64,000 nt of DNA from Mycobacterium spongiae (GTDB lineage Bacteria > Actinomycetota > Actinomycetes > Mycobacteriales > Mycobacteriaceae), in contig NZ_CP046600.1 of assembly GCF_018278905.1 (NCBI RefSeq), forward strand, positions 2,170,001 to 2,234,000. Reading direction: 5' to 3'. The first letter of the stretch is position 1; every line of letters starts with the position of its first letter. Below are positions 18,816 to 27,919 of this stretch, one piece after another. Made by a program: the position numbers and the translations under genes. The notes under the pieces are model-generated. The model was not told where the DNA came from, ran no database searches, and worked only from the letters and a program-made list of their open reading frames with translations.

Positions 18816-20078
18816 GTGATGGACCGCAAGCGGATCGTCGTCGGTGTCTCCGGAGGTATCGCCGCCTACAAGGCCTGCACCGTCGTTCGTCAGCTCACCG
18901 AGGCCGGCCATCATGTCCGGGTCATTCCCACCGAATCCGCGCTGCGATTCGTCGGGGCAGCAACCTTCGAGGCCCTATCAGGCGAGCCGGTGCGCAGCGG
19001 TGTTTTTGACGACGTTCCGGCCGTACCGCACGTTCATATCGGTCAGCAGGCCGACCTGGTCGTGGTCGCGCCGGCGACGGCGGACCTCCTGGCGCGGGCC
19101 GTGGCCGGCCGTGCCGATGACCTGCTGACTGCAACGCTGCTCACCGCTCGGTGTCCCGTGTTGTTTGCGCCAGCGATGCACACCGAGATGTGGCTGCACC
19201 CCGCCACCGTCGACAATGTGGCCACGTTGCGTCGCCGCGGCGCCGTGGTGCTGGAGCCGGCGTCCGGGCGGCTCACCGGCGCCGATAGCGGTGCCGGCCG
19301 ACTTCCCGAGGCTGAGGAGATCACCACCCTGGCCCAGCTGCTCCTGGAACGTCACGATGCCCTGCCCCATGACCTTGCGGGCCACAAGCTGCTGGTGACC
19401 GCCGGTGGCACTCGCGAGGCGATCGATCCGGTGCGCTTCATCGGCAACCGCAGCTCCGGTAAGCAGGGCTACGCGGTTGCGCGGGTGGCGGCGCAGCGCG
19501 GCGCTGAGGTCACGCTGGTAGCCGGTCACACCGCGGGGCTTGTCGACCCCGCTGGTGTCGAGGTAGTGCACGTTAGCTCCGCACAGCAACTCGCCGACGC
19601 GGTATCCAAGCACGCGCCCACCGCCGACGTGCTGGTCATGGCGGCAGCGGTTGCCGACTTCCGGCCCGCGCAGGTCGCCACCGCCAAGATCAAGAAGAGT
19701 GATGGCGTCGAGGGGCCACCAACCATCGAGTTGGTGCGCAACGACGACGTACTGGCCGGCGCGGTTCGGGCTCGCGCCCATGGTCAACTGCCCAACATGC
19801 GGGCCATCGTAGGATTCGCGGCCGAGACTGGCGACGTCAACGGCGACGTGCTTTTTCATGCCCGAGCTAAACTGAGAAGCAAAGGCTGCGATCTGTTGGT
19901 CGTCAACGCCGTCGGCGATGGGCGGGCCTTTGAGGTGGACAGCAACGACGGCTGGCTGCTGGGTTCCGATGGCACGGAGTCTGCACTACAGCACGGATCG
20001 AAGACGTTGATGGCGAGCCGCATCGTCGATGCGATCGTGATGTTCTTGGGCGGCGAAAGCGGAGTAGCGGAGCCGTGA
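18816..20078 (+). CDS. coaBC: bifunctional phosphopantothenoylcysteine synthetase/decarboxylase CoaBC
   Basis: Catalyses two steps of coenzyme A synthesis. The N-terminal CoaC flavoprotein half (residues ~1-180) has GVSGGIAAYKA, the catalytic His region PHVHIGQQADLVVVAPATAD and the PAMHTEMW motif. The C-terminal CoaB half has TAGGTREAIDPVRFIGNRSSGKQGYA, then AAAVADFRPAQVATAKIKK (CTP and PPC binding). At 420 residues it is full length. GTG 18816 or ATG 18819 are both possible, directly behind GGAGG. Also annotated dfp. Confidence 0.96.
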   Translation: MMDRKRIVVGVSGGIAAYKACTVVRQLTEAGHHVRVIPTESALRFVGAATFEALSGEPVRSGVFDDVPAVPHVHIGQQADLVVVAPATADLLARAVAGRADDLLTATLLTARCPVLFAPAMHTEMWLHPATVDNVATLRRRGAVVLEPASGRLTGADSGAGRLPEAEEITTLAQLLLERHDALPHDLAGHKLLVTAGGTREAIDPVRFIGNRSSGKQGYAVARVAAQRGAEVTLVAGHTAGLVDPAGVEVVHVSSAQQLADAVSKHAPTADVLVMAAAVADFRPAQVATAKIKKSDGVEGPPTIELVRNDDVLAGAVRARAHGQLPNMRAIVGFAAETGDVNGDVLFHARAKLRSKGCDLLVVNAVGDGRAFEVDSNDGWLLGSDGTESALQHGSKTLMASRIVDAIVMFLGGESGVAEP

Positions 20079-20144
20079 GCTAGGTTCTGTACGGCTCCTG
20101 GACAGGTGCTGGGCGAACGCTTGATCGACGAACTGAGAATGATG

Positions 20145-20162
20145 CCGAAGTATATAATTCGG
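20145..20162 (+). promoter_or_regulatory. AT-rich hairpin and -10-like element upstream of metK
   Basis: In a GC-rich context, CCGAA (20145-20149) and TTCGG (20158-20162) flank an AT-rich centre that contains TATAAT (20153-20158), a consensus -10 hexamer. GTTAACTAATTATCGG follows and adds a second possible partner for CCGAA. The metK GTG lies 30 bases further on. No good -35 was found at 16-18 bases. An extended promoter with an overlapping operator is the simplest reading. No SAM riboswitch fold is evident in this short leader. Confidence 0.5.
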
Positions 20163-20191
20163 TTAACTAATTATCGGAAGGATGAAGAGTA

Positions 20192-21403
20192 GTGAGCGAA
20201 AAGGGGCGGCTGTTTACCAGTGAGTCGGTGACAGAGGGACATCCCGACAAGATCTGTGACTCAATCAGCGATGCGGTCCTCGACGCGCTTCTGGCGCAGG
20301 ATCCCCGCTCACGTGTTGCAGTCGAGACTCTGGTAACCACAGGTCAGGTGCACGTGGTGGGTGAGGTGACGACGACGGCAAAAGAGGCCTTCGCGGACAT
20401 CCCCAACACCGTGCGTGAACGCGTTCTCGAGATCGGCTACGACTCGTCCGACAAGGGCTTCGATGGGGCATCTTGTGGGGTGAACATTGGCATTGGTGCG
20501 CAGTCGCCCGACATCGCCCAGGGGGTCGACACGGCCCACGAGGCGCGTGTCGAAGGCGCGGCCGACCCGCTGGACTCTCAGGGCGCCGGTGACCAGGGCC
20601 TGATGTTCGGCTATGCCATCAACGACACCCCGGAATTGATGCCCCTGCCTATCGCGCTGGCGCACCGGTTGTCGCGGCGGCTCACGGAGGTCCGCAAGAA
20701 CGGCGTGTTGCCATACCTGCGCCCCGATGGCAAGACCCAGGTCACGATCGCCTACGAGGGCAACGTCCCGGTGAAGCTGGACACCGTCGTCGTCTCGACT
20801 CAGCACGCGGGCGATATCGACCTGGTGAAGACGCTGGATCCCGACATCCGGGAAAAGGTGCTCAACAGCGTGCTCGATGACCTGGCCCACGAAACCCTGG
20901 ACGCGTCGTCGGTACGTGTGCTGGTGAATCCCACCGGCAAGTTCGTCCTCGGCGGTCCGATGGGCGACGCAGGGCTCACCGGCCGAAAGATCATCGTCGA
21001 CACCTATGGCGGCTGGGCGCGCCACGGTGGCGGCGCCTTCTCCGGTAAGGATCCGTCCAAAGTGGACCGTTCCGCGGCTTACGCGATGCGCTGGGTAGCC
21101 AAGAACGTGGTCGCCGCAGGGCTGGCGGAGCGGGTCGAGGTGCAGGTGGCCTACGCCATCGGTAAGGCTGCCCCCGTGGGCCTGTTCGTGGAGACATTCG
21201 GCTCGGAGGCAGTTGACCCGATCAAGATCGAAAAGGCCATCGGCGAGGTGTTCGATCTACGGCCCGGCGCGATCATCCGCGACCTGAACCTGCTGCGCCC
21301 GATCTACGCGCAGACGGCCGCTTACGGGCATTTCGGCCGCACCGACATCGAACTTCCGTGGGAGCAGCTCAACAAGGTCGACGACCTCAAGCGCGCCATC
21401 TAG
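20192..21403 (+). CDS. metK: S-adenosylmethionine synthetase
   Basis: Makes SAM from methionine and ATP. The 403-residue protein has [19 protein letters not shown] (methionine/ATP binding), [12 protein letters not shown] (signature 1) and [22 protein letters not shown] (signature 2, P-loop-like). GTG 20192 gives the [20 protein letters not shown] start. It is separated from coaBC by 113 bases that hold a promoter-like element, so it probably has its own transcript. SAM supply links to the methyltransferases in this window only in a general way. Confidence 0.98.
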   Translation: MSEKGRLFTSESVTEGHPDKICDSISDAVLDALLAQDPRSRVAVETLVTTGQVHVVGEVTTTAKEAFADIPNTVRERVLEIGYDSSDKGFDGASCGVNIGIGAQSPDIAQGVDTAHEARVEGAADPLDSQGAGDQGLMFGYAINDTPELMPLPIALAHRLSRRLTEVRKNGVLPYLRPDGKTQVTIAYEGNVPVKLDTVVVSTQHAGDIDLVKTLDPDIREKVLNSVLDDLAHETLDASSVRVLVNPTGKFVLGGPMGDAGLTGRKIIVDTYGGWARHGGGAFSGKDPSKVDRSAAYAMRWVAKNVVAAGLAERVEVQVAYAIGKAAPVGLFVETFGSEAVDPIKIEKAIGEVFDLRPGAIIRDLNLLRPIYAQTAAYGHFGRTDIELPWEQLNKVDDLKRAI

Positions 21404-21656
21404 TCTTGGCGCGGGCTCGGGGCCTCCTGCAGGGGGATACCCGCGAGTTTGCGCGACCAGCTGTCCGCGGTGCGGATTGGTGGCGACGCTGCACCGCGCA
21501 GCGGGTCTGCTACCGTGCAGGCTCGGCGTTGGCTTGGCACTGGGCTCATCTGCCGTCAACCCACCACCCACCCGGCAGTAGCCGGTCGGCATCCGATGAA
21601 CGGCGATGTACCGGACACGACGGACTCGCGATCAATCCCGATATGTTGGTTGTGCG

Positions 21657-22544
21657 TCAGCCTCGCGGGCTTGCGCGGGTGACCTCGTCCAGCACCTCTC
21701 GCAGGTGAACCAGAATCCACAGGTGCCCTTGCCCGGGCACGATGTTGGCCTGACAGGACGGGATGACGTCGCTCAAGTATTTTCCCATTGCAGGTGGAAC
21801 GCTCCGATCCAGCTCGCACGACCACAGCAGGACCTCGGTGCGGATCTGGTCTAACGCAAAGCCCCAGGGACGCCCGTGATTGGCGGCCATGTCGTCGACC
21901 ATCCCCGCTGCGCCACCGCGCACCGCTTCGGCGAAGTCTTTGACCAGCATCTCGTGAATCTCCGGTCGGGCGAGGATGGCTTTGTCCACGTCGTGAATCT
22001 TGTACTTCATGGTGTCGAGGTATCGCCGCGGATGGCGTCGGATAACTGCCGCCAGGAATCGGGTGTTCGCGCTGGACAGCCAAGGCACATACCACGTCAG
22101 TTTCATGAAGAACCGGTTGGTGCCGCTGATTCCGTCGAAGACGCCAGGAGCGTCGGTCGGTGCGGGAGATGAGACGATGCCCACCGTCGTCAGGCGCTGC
22201 GGCATCTTCCAGGCGCACGCCAACGCACCGGGACCGCCACCGGAGATACCGACGATCGCGAACCCGGGGATGGCTAACGAATCTGCCAGTGTCTCAACGT
22301 CATTCGCCCAGTCCAGGAGCGTGCGACCCGGGTTGGGATCGGAGCCGCCGTAGCCGGGACGATCCGGCGCGATGATTCGCACGGCGGGCGGAAACGAACC
22401 ATCGGGCAGCATGCCCCAGCTAAGACGCGTGCCCGGAAGTCCGTGGAAGACGAAGACGGGAACACCCGCACCGTCGCCATACTCCGCATAGGCCAACCGC
22501 CGATCGCCGGACACCCGAATCGCAGCATCGATTCGCGGCACCAT
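21657..22544 (-). CDS. alpha/beta hydrolase, distal gene of the P450/BVMO cluster
   Basis: A 295-residue alpha/beta-fold hydrolase. The oxyanion region is FVFHGLPGTR (residues ~33-40), the nucleophile elbow is VGISGGGPG with Ser near residue 101, the acid is probably Asp in SCELDRSVPP, and the His is in VPGQGHLWI. The frame is open to 22688, but the Met at 22544 avoids overlap with the monooxygenase gene and gives the normal domain start. It lies 43 bases after that gene in the same direction. I do not recall a homologue at this site in M. tuberculosis. Ester or epoxide substrates are both possible. Confidence 0.8.
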   Translation of the reverse strand: MVPRIDAAIRVSGDRRLAYAEYGDGAGVPVFVFHGLPGTRLSWGMLPDGSFPPAVRIIAPDRPGYGGSDPNPGRTLLDWANDVETLADSLAIPGFAIVGISGGGPGALACAWKMPQRLTTVGIVSSPAPTDAPGVFDGISGTNRFFMKLTWYVPWLSSANTRFLAAVIRRHPRRYLDTMKYKIHDVDKAILARPEIHEMLVKDFAEAVRGGAAGMVDDMAANHGRPWGFALDQIRTEVLLWSCELDRSVPPAMGKYLSDVIPSCQANIVPGQGHLWILVHLREVLDEVTRASPRG

Positions 22545-22587
22545 CACAGCGACTGTCCTGTGTGGAAGGTCAGGCGATTGCTCGTCA

Positions 22588-24084
22588 CTAGGCGCTGAAT
22601 CGGTAGTTGTCGAGATCGAAATGGCGACTGCGCCAGTAGGCCTCCACAGTAGTGGTGGGGCGCAGCGGGACGTCGCCGTTCTTGTCAAAGTAGTAGCTGT
22701 TGGCCCGCCGGCAGCTGTCCTGCCAGAAGACCTGGCGGTAGCGCCGGCGCATCACTTCGGCGAAGTAGCGGGCGTTGGCTTCCTCGGTCACCTCGACCCG
22801 GGTCGCGTCGTTGCGCCGGGCCCGTCTCAGGCAGCGCACGATGTGGTGCGTCTGGGTCTCGATGAGTGCGAAATACGATGAGCCGACGTAGCCGTACGGG
22901 CCGAACACGGTGAAAAAGTTCGGGTAGCCGGGAACGCTGACACCTTCGTATGCCTGCAGCCGGTGCTCGTCCCAGAACCGACTCAAGGATCGCCCGCCGC
23001 TTCCGGCGACGGCATAGGTCGGCACGTTGTCGGTGTCCATGACGCTGAAACCCGTTGCCAGCACCAGCACGTCGATCTCGTGGTTGTCGCCGTCGGTGGT
23101 AGCCACCGCGGTGGGCGTGATCTTGTCGATCGGCTCAGTGACCAGGCGAACGTTCTCGCGGTTGAACGTCGACAGATAGCTGTTGTGAAAGCCCGGCCGT
23201 TTGCAGCCCACCGCATACTGCGGGGTGAGCTGCTCGCGCACCGCCGGATCTTTGACCTGCTGGCGCAGATAGCGCCGGCCCGACGCTGCCATCCAGCGGG
23301 CCAGCGGAAACAGCTTGAAGTAGTGCGCCGCTATCGGGAAGGTCGCCTCGATCAATGCCTGGCTGAAGAAGCGATGGAGAGGACGACCCCCCGGAATTCG
23401 CAGCGCCCAGCGAACCGGCGCCGGTAGCGGGACGTCGAGTTTGGGGAAGCACCAGATCGGTGTGCGCTGAAATACCGTGAGGTGGGAAACAATTGGTGCA
23501 ATCTCGGGAATGACCTGTACGGCCGAGGCGCCGGTGCCGATGATCCCGACGCGCTTGCCGGTCAGGTCCTCGTTGTGGTTCCAGCGCGCGGTGTGCATGG
23601 TGGCACCGTCGAACGAATCCACGCCGTCGATGTCAGGCAGTTTCGGTACTGTCAGAACACCACTGGCGCTGATCAGGAACCTGGCCGTGATTTCGCCGCC
23701 CGGGTCCGTTTGAACGCGCCACAGCCTGTGCTCGTCGTCGAAGTCAGCGGCGATGACCTTGGTGTTGAACCGGATCCGGGACCGGATGCCGTACTTGTCG
23801 ACACAGTGTTCGGCGTACGCCCTCAGTTCATGCCCCGGTGCGTAGGTCCGCGTCCAGTCCGGACTCTGTTCAAACGAGTACTGATAGGAGAACGACGGAA
23901 TGTCCACGGCAATACCGGGATAGGTGTTCCAGTACCAGGTGCCGCCGACGCCGTCGCCGGCTTCGACCACGAGGTAATCGGTGAACCCCGCCTGGTCGAG
24001 CTTGATGGCGGCGCCGATCCCGGAGAATCCGGCACCGACGATCAGGGTGTGGTAATTGGGTCTGCTATGCGATTGCGTGCTCAT
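22588..24084 (-). CDS. flavin-containing monooxygenase, type I Baeyer-Villiger class, Rv1393c-like
   Basis: A 498-residue FAD/NADPH oxygenase. The FAD Rossmann motif is GAGFSGIG at residues 17-24 and the NADPH motif is GIIGTGASAVQ at about 180-190. Between them the Baeyer-Villiger fingerprint FxGxxxHxxxW is fully conserved (Phe158, Gly160, His164, Trp168). Such enzymes insert oxygen next to a ketone to give an ester or lactone, or oxidise sulfur compounds; EthA is the known mycobacterial relative. The stop of cyp132 overlaps its ATG by 4 bases, so P450 and BVMO are co-translated. The natural substrate is unknown. Confidence 0.92.
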   Translation of the reverse strand: MSTQSHSRPNYHTLIVGAGFSGIGAAIKLDQAGFTDYLVVEAGDGVGGTWYWNTYPGIAVDIPSFSYQYSFEQSPDWTRTYAPGHELRAYAEHCVDKYGIRSRIRFNTKVIAADFDDEHRLWRVQTDPGGEITARFLISASGVLTVPKLPDIDGVDSFDGATMHTARWNHNEDLTGKRVGIIGTGASAVQVIPEIAPIVSHLTVFQRTPIWCFPKLDVPLPAPVRWALRIPGGRPLHRFFSQALIEATFPIAAHYFKLFPLARWMAASGRRYLRQQVKDPAVREQLTPQYAVGCKRPGFHNSYLSTFNRENVRLVTEPIDKITPTAVATTDGDNHEIDVLVLATGFSVMDTDNVPTYAVAGSGGRSLSRFWDEHRLQAYEGVSVPGYPNFFTVFGPYGYVGSSYFALIETQTHHIVRCLRRARRNDATRVEVTEEANARYFAEVMRRRYRQVFWQDSCRRANSYYFDKNGDVPLRPTTTVEAYWRSRHFDLDNYRFSA

Positions 24085-25475
24085 GAGCGTCTGCTTCCGA
24101 TGAGGTGTACTCCGTGCTTGGGCCGCAGGGTCAGCGTTGCCTCGAGCTCGACAGGATGACCGGGCGCAAGCTCAAAAGTGAAGTGTTGACTCATGATTGC
24201 GGCTATCAGAACCATTTCCATCAGGGCGAAGCTTTGTCCGATGCAGATACGTCGACCGCCGCCGAATGGCAGATAGGCCGAGCGAGGGCGGTCCCTGGCG
24301 CTCTTCATGAACCGGCCGGGATCAAATCGCTCCGGGTCCGGCCACCAACGCGGGTCGTGGTGAATGTGGTGGATCGGAATGACGACCGTAGTGCCGCGGC
24401 GAATGTGATGTGTGTCAACGACGTCGTCGGCAATGGCCTCGCGTGCGATCACCCACACCGACGAATAGTAGCGTTGCGCCTCCTGAAGGCATGCGGTCGT
24501 CCAGATCAGCTTGCCCAGGTCATCGGCGGTAGGCCGGCGTGTCCCCAGGACGGTGTCGACCTCGGCGAGCATCCGGTCGCAGGGCTCGGGGTTAAGCGCC
24601 ATCAGGTACCAGAACCACGACATAGCGTTGGCCGTGGTTTCGTGACCGGCGAGCATGAACGTGAGTGCCTCGTCGCGGACCCGCTGGCGGGACCAAGCTC
24701 CTCCGTCGGCGCGTAGCAAAACATTGAGAAGGTCAGCGCAGTCGGTGGGCCGTGCCAACCGCCAATCGATGACCGCGTTGACCGCGCGGTCGAGTTCCAG
24801 GGTGATCTCCTGCATTCCCCGCAGCGGTGGGGGTAGTTGCACGCCGGAGTAGACACACCAGAGCAACGCGTCGTAGACCGCCCGCGGCATGAGACCCCAC
24901 AGCCCGAGTCGTTCCAGTTTTTCCGCCTGGCGCAGCCCGCGCGTGGCGAGATCGTTCATGGACTGGACCAGCGGCCCGAAATCTTGGCTGAACAGGGCAT
25001 TGGCGACCACGCGCAAGGTCGCCTCGACCATCGTCTGGTGCATGTCGAACTGCTGGCCGCCGCCGGTGGGCAGTGCGGCGGTGACATCGGCGATCGGATC
25101 GATCATCAGGTTGACGAGCTCGTTGAGGTGGCGCCGGGCAAAGGTCGGGTTCAGGACGCCGCGGTGCGTGGCCCAGGAATCGCCCTCATCGGTGAGCAGG
25201 TTCAGACCCGCGGTGGCCCGGATCGGCCCGTATTCGTCGGACTTGACGTATTTCAGGCGCGCCTCGTGGAGCACGTGGTCGACGTAGTCCGGGTGGCTGA
25301 TCGAGACAAAACGTCTTCCAGCACAACGGAATCTGGTGATATCGCTGCCACGCGCCCGACCCAGGAAGCCGTCGCCGAAGTCGAAGCCGATCGTGAGGGC
25401 CTCCCGGGTCATCGTCCAGGTGCGCAGCCGTCTGGCGGGTCCCTTGGAGGGCCGCTCGGCGGTCAGAGTGGCCAT
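24081..25475 (-). CDS. cyp132: cytochrome P450, CYP132 family
   Basis: A 464-residue P450. The I-helix oxygen-activation motif is AGHETTA, the ExxR of helix K is in LQEAQRYYS, and the heme-binding loop [13 protein letters not shown] carries the axial Cys. The sequence is close to M. tuberculosis CYP132 (Rv1394c) throughout. The Met at 25475 ([13 protein letters not shown]) matches that protein's start; an upstream in-frame start at 25526 would run into the regulator leader. The family resembles CYP4-type fatty-acid hydroxylases, but no substrate is established. It is transcribed divergently from the AraC regulator. Confidence 0.95.
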   Translation of the reverse strand: MATLTAERPSKGPARRLRTWTMTREALTIGFDFGDGFLGRARGSDITRFRCAGRRFVSISHPDYVDHVLHEARLKYVKSDEYGPIRATAGLNLLTDEGDSWATHRGVLNPTFARRHLNELVNLMIDPIADVTAALPTGGGQQFDMHQTMVEATLRVVANALFSQDFGPLVQSMNDLATRGLRQAEKLERLGLWGLMPRAVYDALLWCVYSGVQLPPPLRGMQEITLELDRAVNAVIDWRLARPTDCADLLNVLLRADGGAWSRQRVRDEALTFMLAGHETTANAMSWFWYLMALNPEPCDRMLAEVDTVLGTRRPTADDLGKLIWTTACLQEAQRYYSSVWVIAREAIADDVVDTHHIRRGTTVVIPIHHIHHDPRWWPDPERFDPGRFMKSARDRPRSAYLPFGGGRRICIGQSFALMEMVLIAAIMSQHFTFELAPGHPVELEATLTLRPKHGVHLIGSRRS

Positions 25476-25550
25476 GGCTCCACTGTATGGGTGACATGGG
25501 CGGTCGGTAATGAGACGATGGGACAAAGAGTTGGGAATTTAGGACAGCTC
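25476..25550. promoter_or_regulatory. divergent control region between cyp132 and its AraC regulator
   Basis: The 75 bases between the two divergent starts must hold both promoters. In M. tuberculosis the homologous regulator Rv1395 was reported to bind this region, to activate cyp132 and to repress itself. No clear direct-repeat operator could be picked out by eye. AGGACAGCTC just before 25551 supplies the ribosome-binding site for the regulator. Confidence 0.5.
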
Positions 25551-26609
25551 ATGGGAGGTTTGACCCCTGTCGGGGTGCCGGCCGACGTGCGGCATCCGGT
25601 TTATGCGACCCGGGTGTTGTGCGAGGTGGCCAACGAACGCGGGGTGCCTACGTGTGACGTGCTTGCGGGCACGGCGATCGAGCTGGCGGATCTCGATGAC
25701 CCGGAAACCTTGGTCAGCGGCCTCGACGAGATCACCACGGTGCGCCAATTGCTGGCCCGGCTGCCAGATGACGCTGGCGTGGGGATCGACGTGGGCAGCC
25801 GGTTTTCGCTCACCCATATCGGGTTGTTCGGGTTCGCCGCGATGTCGTGTGCCACCCTTCGCGAGTTGTTCGCCATCGCCATGCGCTATTTCGCGCTGAC
25901 CATGTTGCACATCGACATCACGCTGTTCGAAACCGCCGACGACTGCCTGTTCGAGCTGGAAGCCGGCCACTTGCCCGCCGACGTGCGGCGATTCTTCATC
26001 GAACGCGATATCGCCGGAATCATTACGACAACAATGAGTTTCACGCTTCCCGTGGCAGAGAAGTATGCCGAGCGGGTATCGGCAGAGCTGGCGGTCGATG
26101 AGGAGCTGATGCGTCCGCTGCTCGGGGTCGTCCCACTAAGCGATGTCGCATTCGGCCGCGCACACAACCGTGTGCATTTCCCGCGCGCGATGTTCGATGA
26201 GCCGCTACCGCAGGCTGATCGGCACACACTGGAAATGTGCCTCGCGCAATGCGATGTGCTGATGCAACGCAACGAACAACGTCGGGGAATCACCGCGCTG
26301 GTGCGTACCAACCTGTTCCGCGATTCTGGGATTTTCCCAACGCTTTCCGACATCGCTTCCGAGCTTGACATGCATCCTCGAACCCTGCGGCGCCGGCTTG
26401 CCGCGGAGGGCACGTCTTTTCGGGCGTTGCTGAACGAAGCCCGCTCGGCGGTAGCCGTCGACTTACTCCGGAACGTGGGGCTGACCGTGGAAGAGGTGTC
26501 CACGCGGCTGGGCTACACCGAAGTCTCGACGTTCTCGCACGCCTTCAAACGCTGGTATGGCGTTGCGCCTACCCGATACTCGCGACCGTCTGAGATGGTG
26601 CCGCCGTAA
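25551..26609 (+). CDS. AraC-family transcriptional regulator, Rv1395-like
   Basis: 352 residues. The N-terminal ~200 residues match the arabinose-binding-type domain of the OruR/ArgR-like AraC group. The C-terminal ~100 residues form the double HTH ([33 protein letters not shown], then [33 protein letters not shown]). ATG 25551 is chosen for its AGGA ribosome-binding site; ATG 25518 would add 11 residues. Divergent from cyp132, whose M. tuberculosis counterpart it activates. It probably controls the cyp132-BVMO-hydrolase transcript. Confidence 0.92.
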   Translation: MGGLTPVGVPADVRHPVYATRVLCEVANERGVPTCDVLAGTAIELADLDDPETLVSGLDEITTVRQLLARLPDDAGVGIDVGSRFSLTHIGLFGFAAMSCATLRELFAIAMRYFALTMLHIDITLFETADDCLFELEAGHLPADVRRFFIERDIAGIITTTMSFTLPVAEKYAERVSAELAVDEELMRPLLGVVPLSDVAFGRAHNRVHFPRAMFDEPLPQADRHTLEMCLAQCDVLMQRNEQRRGITALVRTNLFRDSGIFPTLSDIASELDMHPRTLRRRLAAEGTSFRALLNEARSAVAVDLLRNVGLTVEEVSTRLGYTEVSTFSHAFKRWYGVAPTRYSRPSEMVPP

Positions 26610-26705
26610 CCTCCATGCACACCTGTTGGATGGCCCGGAATGTCCCCACGGGCCGGCGGGTGCCGGGGAGATGTCAGCCTGAGCACGCGTGGTCGCAGAG
26701 AAAAC

Positions 26706-27524
26706 TCATCCCTGGACTGTAGAGGCGCCACCCTGCAGCGGCGGTCGGCTTGGCCGCGCGGGTGACAGCTGGAGTAGTCCATGCCAATCTTCGAACAGGT
26801 CCATGAGCACTGGACTGAGATTGACTACCACCATCCCCACGCCGCGACCAAGGCAGTGGATTGCCTCTTCTTTGGTTCCTACAACGGCAACCTCGATGCT
26901 GTCGGTCTCAGCGGCATAGGCGCCAATGGTGGTCACCATGTCACTCGGTGACGGATGCTCACCATCTACTGCGGTTGAGGAAATCTCCAGATCGGCGGGA
27001 CCGCACATAATGCCGTCGATACCGGCAACGGCCACTATCTCACGCAAAGCGAAGTATCCCGCGGGGGACTCGATCATGGCGATAACGATGGTTCGTTCTG
27101 TCTCGGCACGCGCATGATCGGTCGCTGCGACGCGCCCAAACCGTCCCTTCCGTACGTAGTTGGAGAACCCGCGGCTACCCAATGGTGGATAGTGCGAGCA
27201 CGACACAGCCCTACGAGCCTGCTCGGCGCTGTCGATGTGCGGAAAAACGATCCCCGTCGCCCCCAGATCGAGGGCACGCTGGACCAGCGCGGGTTCATCG
27301 TGGCCTACCCGGACAAAGACCGCGGTCCCGTGGATTTCTGCGGCCGTGATGCAGCGCTCGAGCAAAACGTAGTCGCCAGGTCCGTGCTCGCAGTCAAGAA
27401 ACACGAAGTCCATGCCCGCTGCTGCGGCCATTTCCACGAGCGAGCCGGCAGTCGTGGGCAGCAATACACCGAGAGCCTGGCCCCCGCCCCGCAGATGAGC
27501 CCGCAAGCCACCACGCTCACCCAT
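26706..27524 (-). CDS. HpcH/HpaI-family aldolase
   Basis: A 272-residue TIM-barrel class II aldolase of the 4-hydroxy-2-oxoheptanedioate / 2-keto-3-deoxy-rhamnonate type. Family features are GVLLPTTAGSLVEMAAAAGMDFVFLDCEHGP near the N-terminus, the conserved VRVGHDEPALVQRALDLGATGIVFPHI and the metal-binding Glu in MIESPAGYF. They cleave or form pyruvate-derived 2-oxo acids. In H37Rv I recall a PE_PGRS gene near this site instead, so the aldolase may be an addition here or a loss there. It ends convergently with the AraC gene. Substrate unknown. Confidence 0.82.
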   Translation of the reverse strand: MGERGGLRAHLRGGGQALGVLLPTTAGSLVEMAAAAGMDFVFLDCEHGPGDYVLLERCITAAEIHGTAVFVRVGHDEPALVQRALDLGATGIVFPHIDSAEQARRAVSCSHYPPLGSRGFSNYVRKGRFGRVAATDHARAETERTIVIAMIESPAGYFALREIVAVAGIDGIMCGPADLEISSTAVDGEHPSPSDMVTTIGAYAAETDSIEVAVVGTKEEAIHCLGRGVGMVVVNLSPVLMDLFEDWHGLLQLSPARPSRPPLQGGASTVQG

Positions 27525-27919
27525 GAGGTCTCGCTGCGCCAGAACAATGTTGAAAACGCCAGCTGTGTCCGCTGATTGACACCAGCAGATCGCGGTCCTG
27601 TTCTGAGCCGCCCACAGCGATGAACAACGCTAATGTACTGATCGTTTCCTCCTGAAAGACGTCAATCACATCCCCGCTCTGCTCTTCGGCGGCTCGTCGA
27701 TCGCGTTGTCTGCCGACGTGAGTGGATGCTACGGCACCGCCCCCAACGGATCGCAGTGACCGCTGAGCGCCCTGCGGGCCACACACGAGCGTCGAATGCC
27801 GAACCCAAATGCCGCTGGCGATGTCCACAGCGGATCAGATGATGCCGCAAAAGAATCGGTTCAACTGTCGCAGGGCAATCGCACTACCGCTGAGGCCGAA
27901 CGATCCGCGGTCGTCCAGA
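27525..27919. other. 395-bp gap between the aldolase and nlhH genes, no gene supported
   Basis: A minus-strand frame (27517-27828) overlaps the aldolase start by 8 bases. It contains AGGAGGAAACGATC, which looks like a good ribosome-binding site near 27650, but no ATG or GTG follows at the right distance. The translated product has no recognisable domain. It may be the decayed end of an upstream gene that once preceded the aldolase. The region shows mixed composition and no repeat. Confidence 0.4.

Noticed and set aside
24837-25550. Upstream extension of the AraC regulator reading through the cyp132 gene
   Set aside because: It is the antisense of the P450 coding sequence. The divergent promoter region and the AGGA before 25551 mark the real start.
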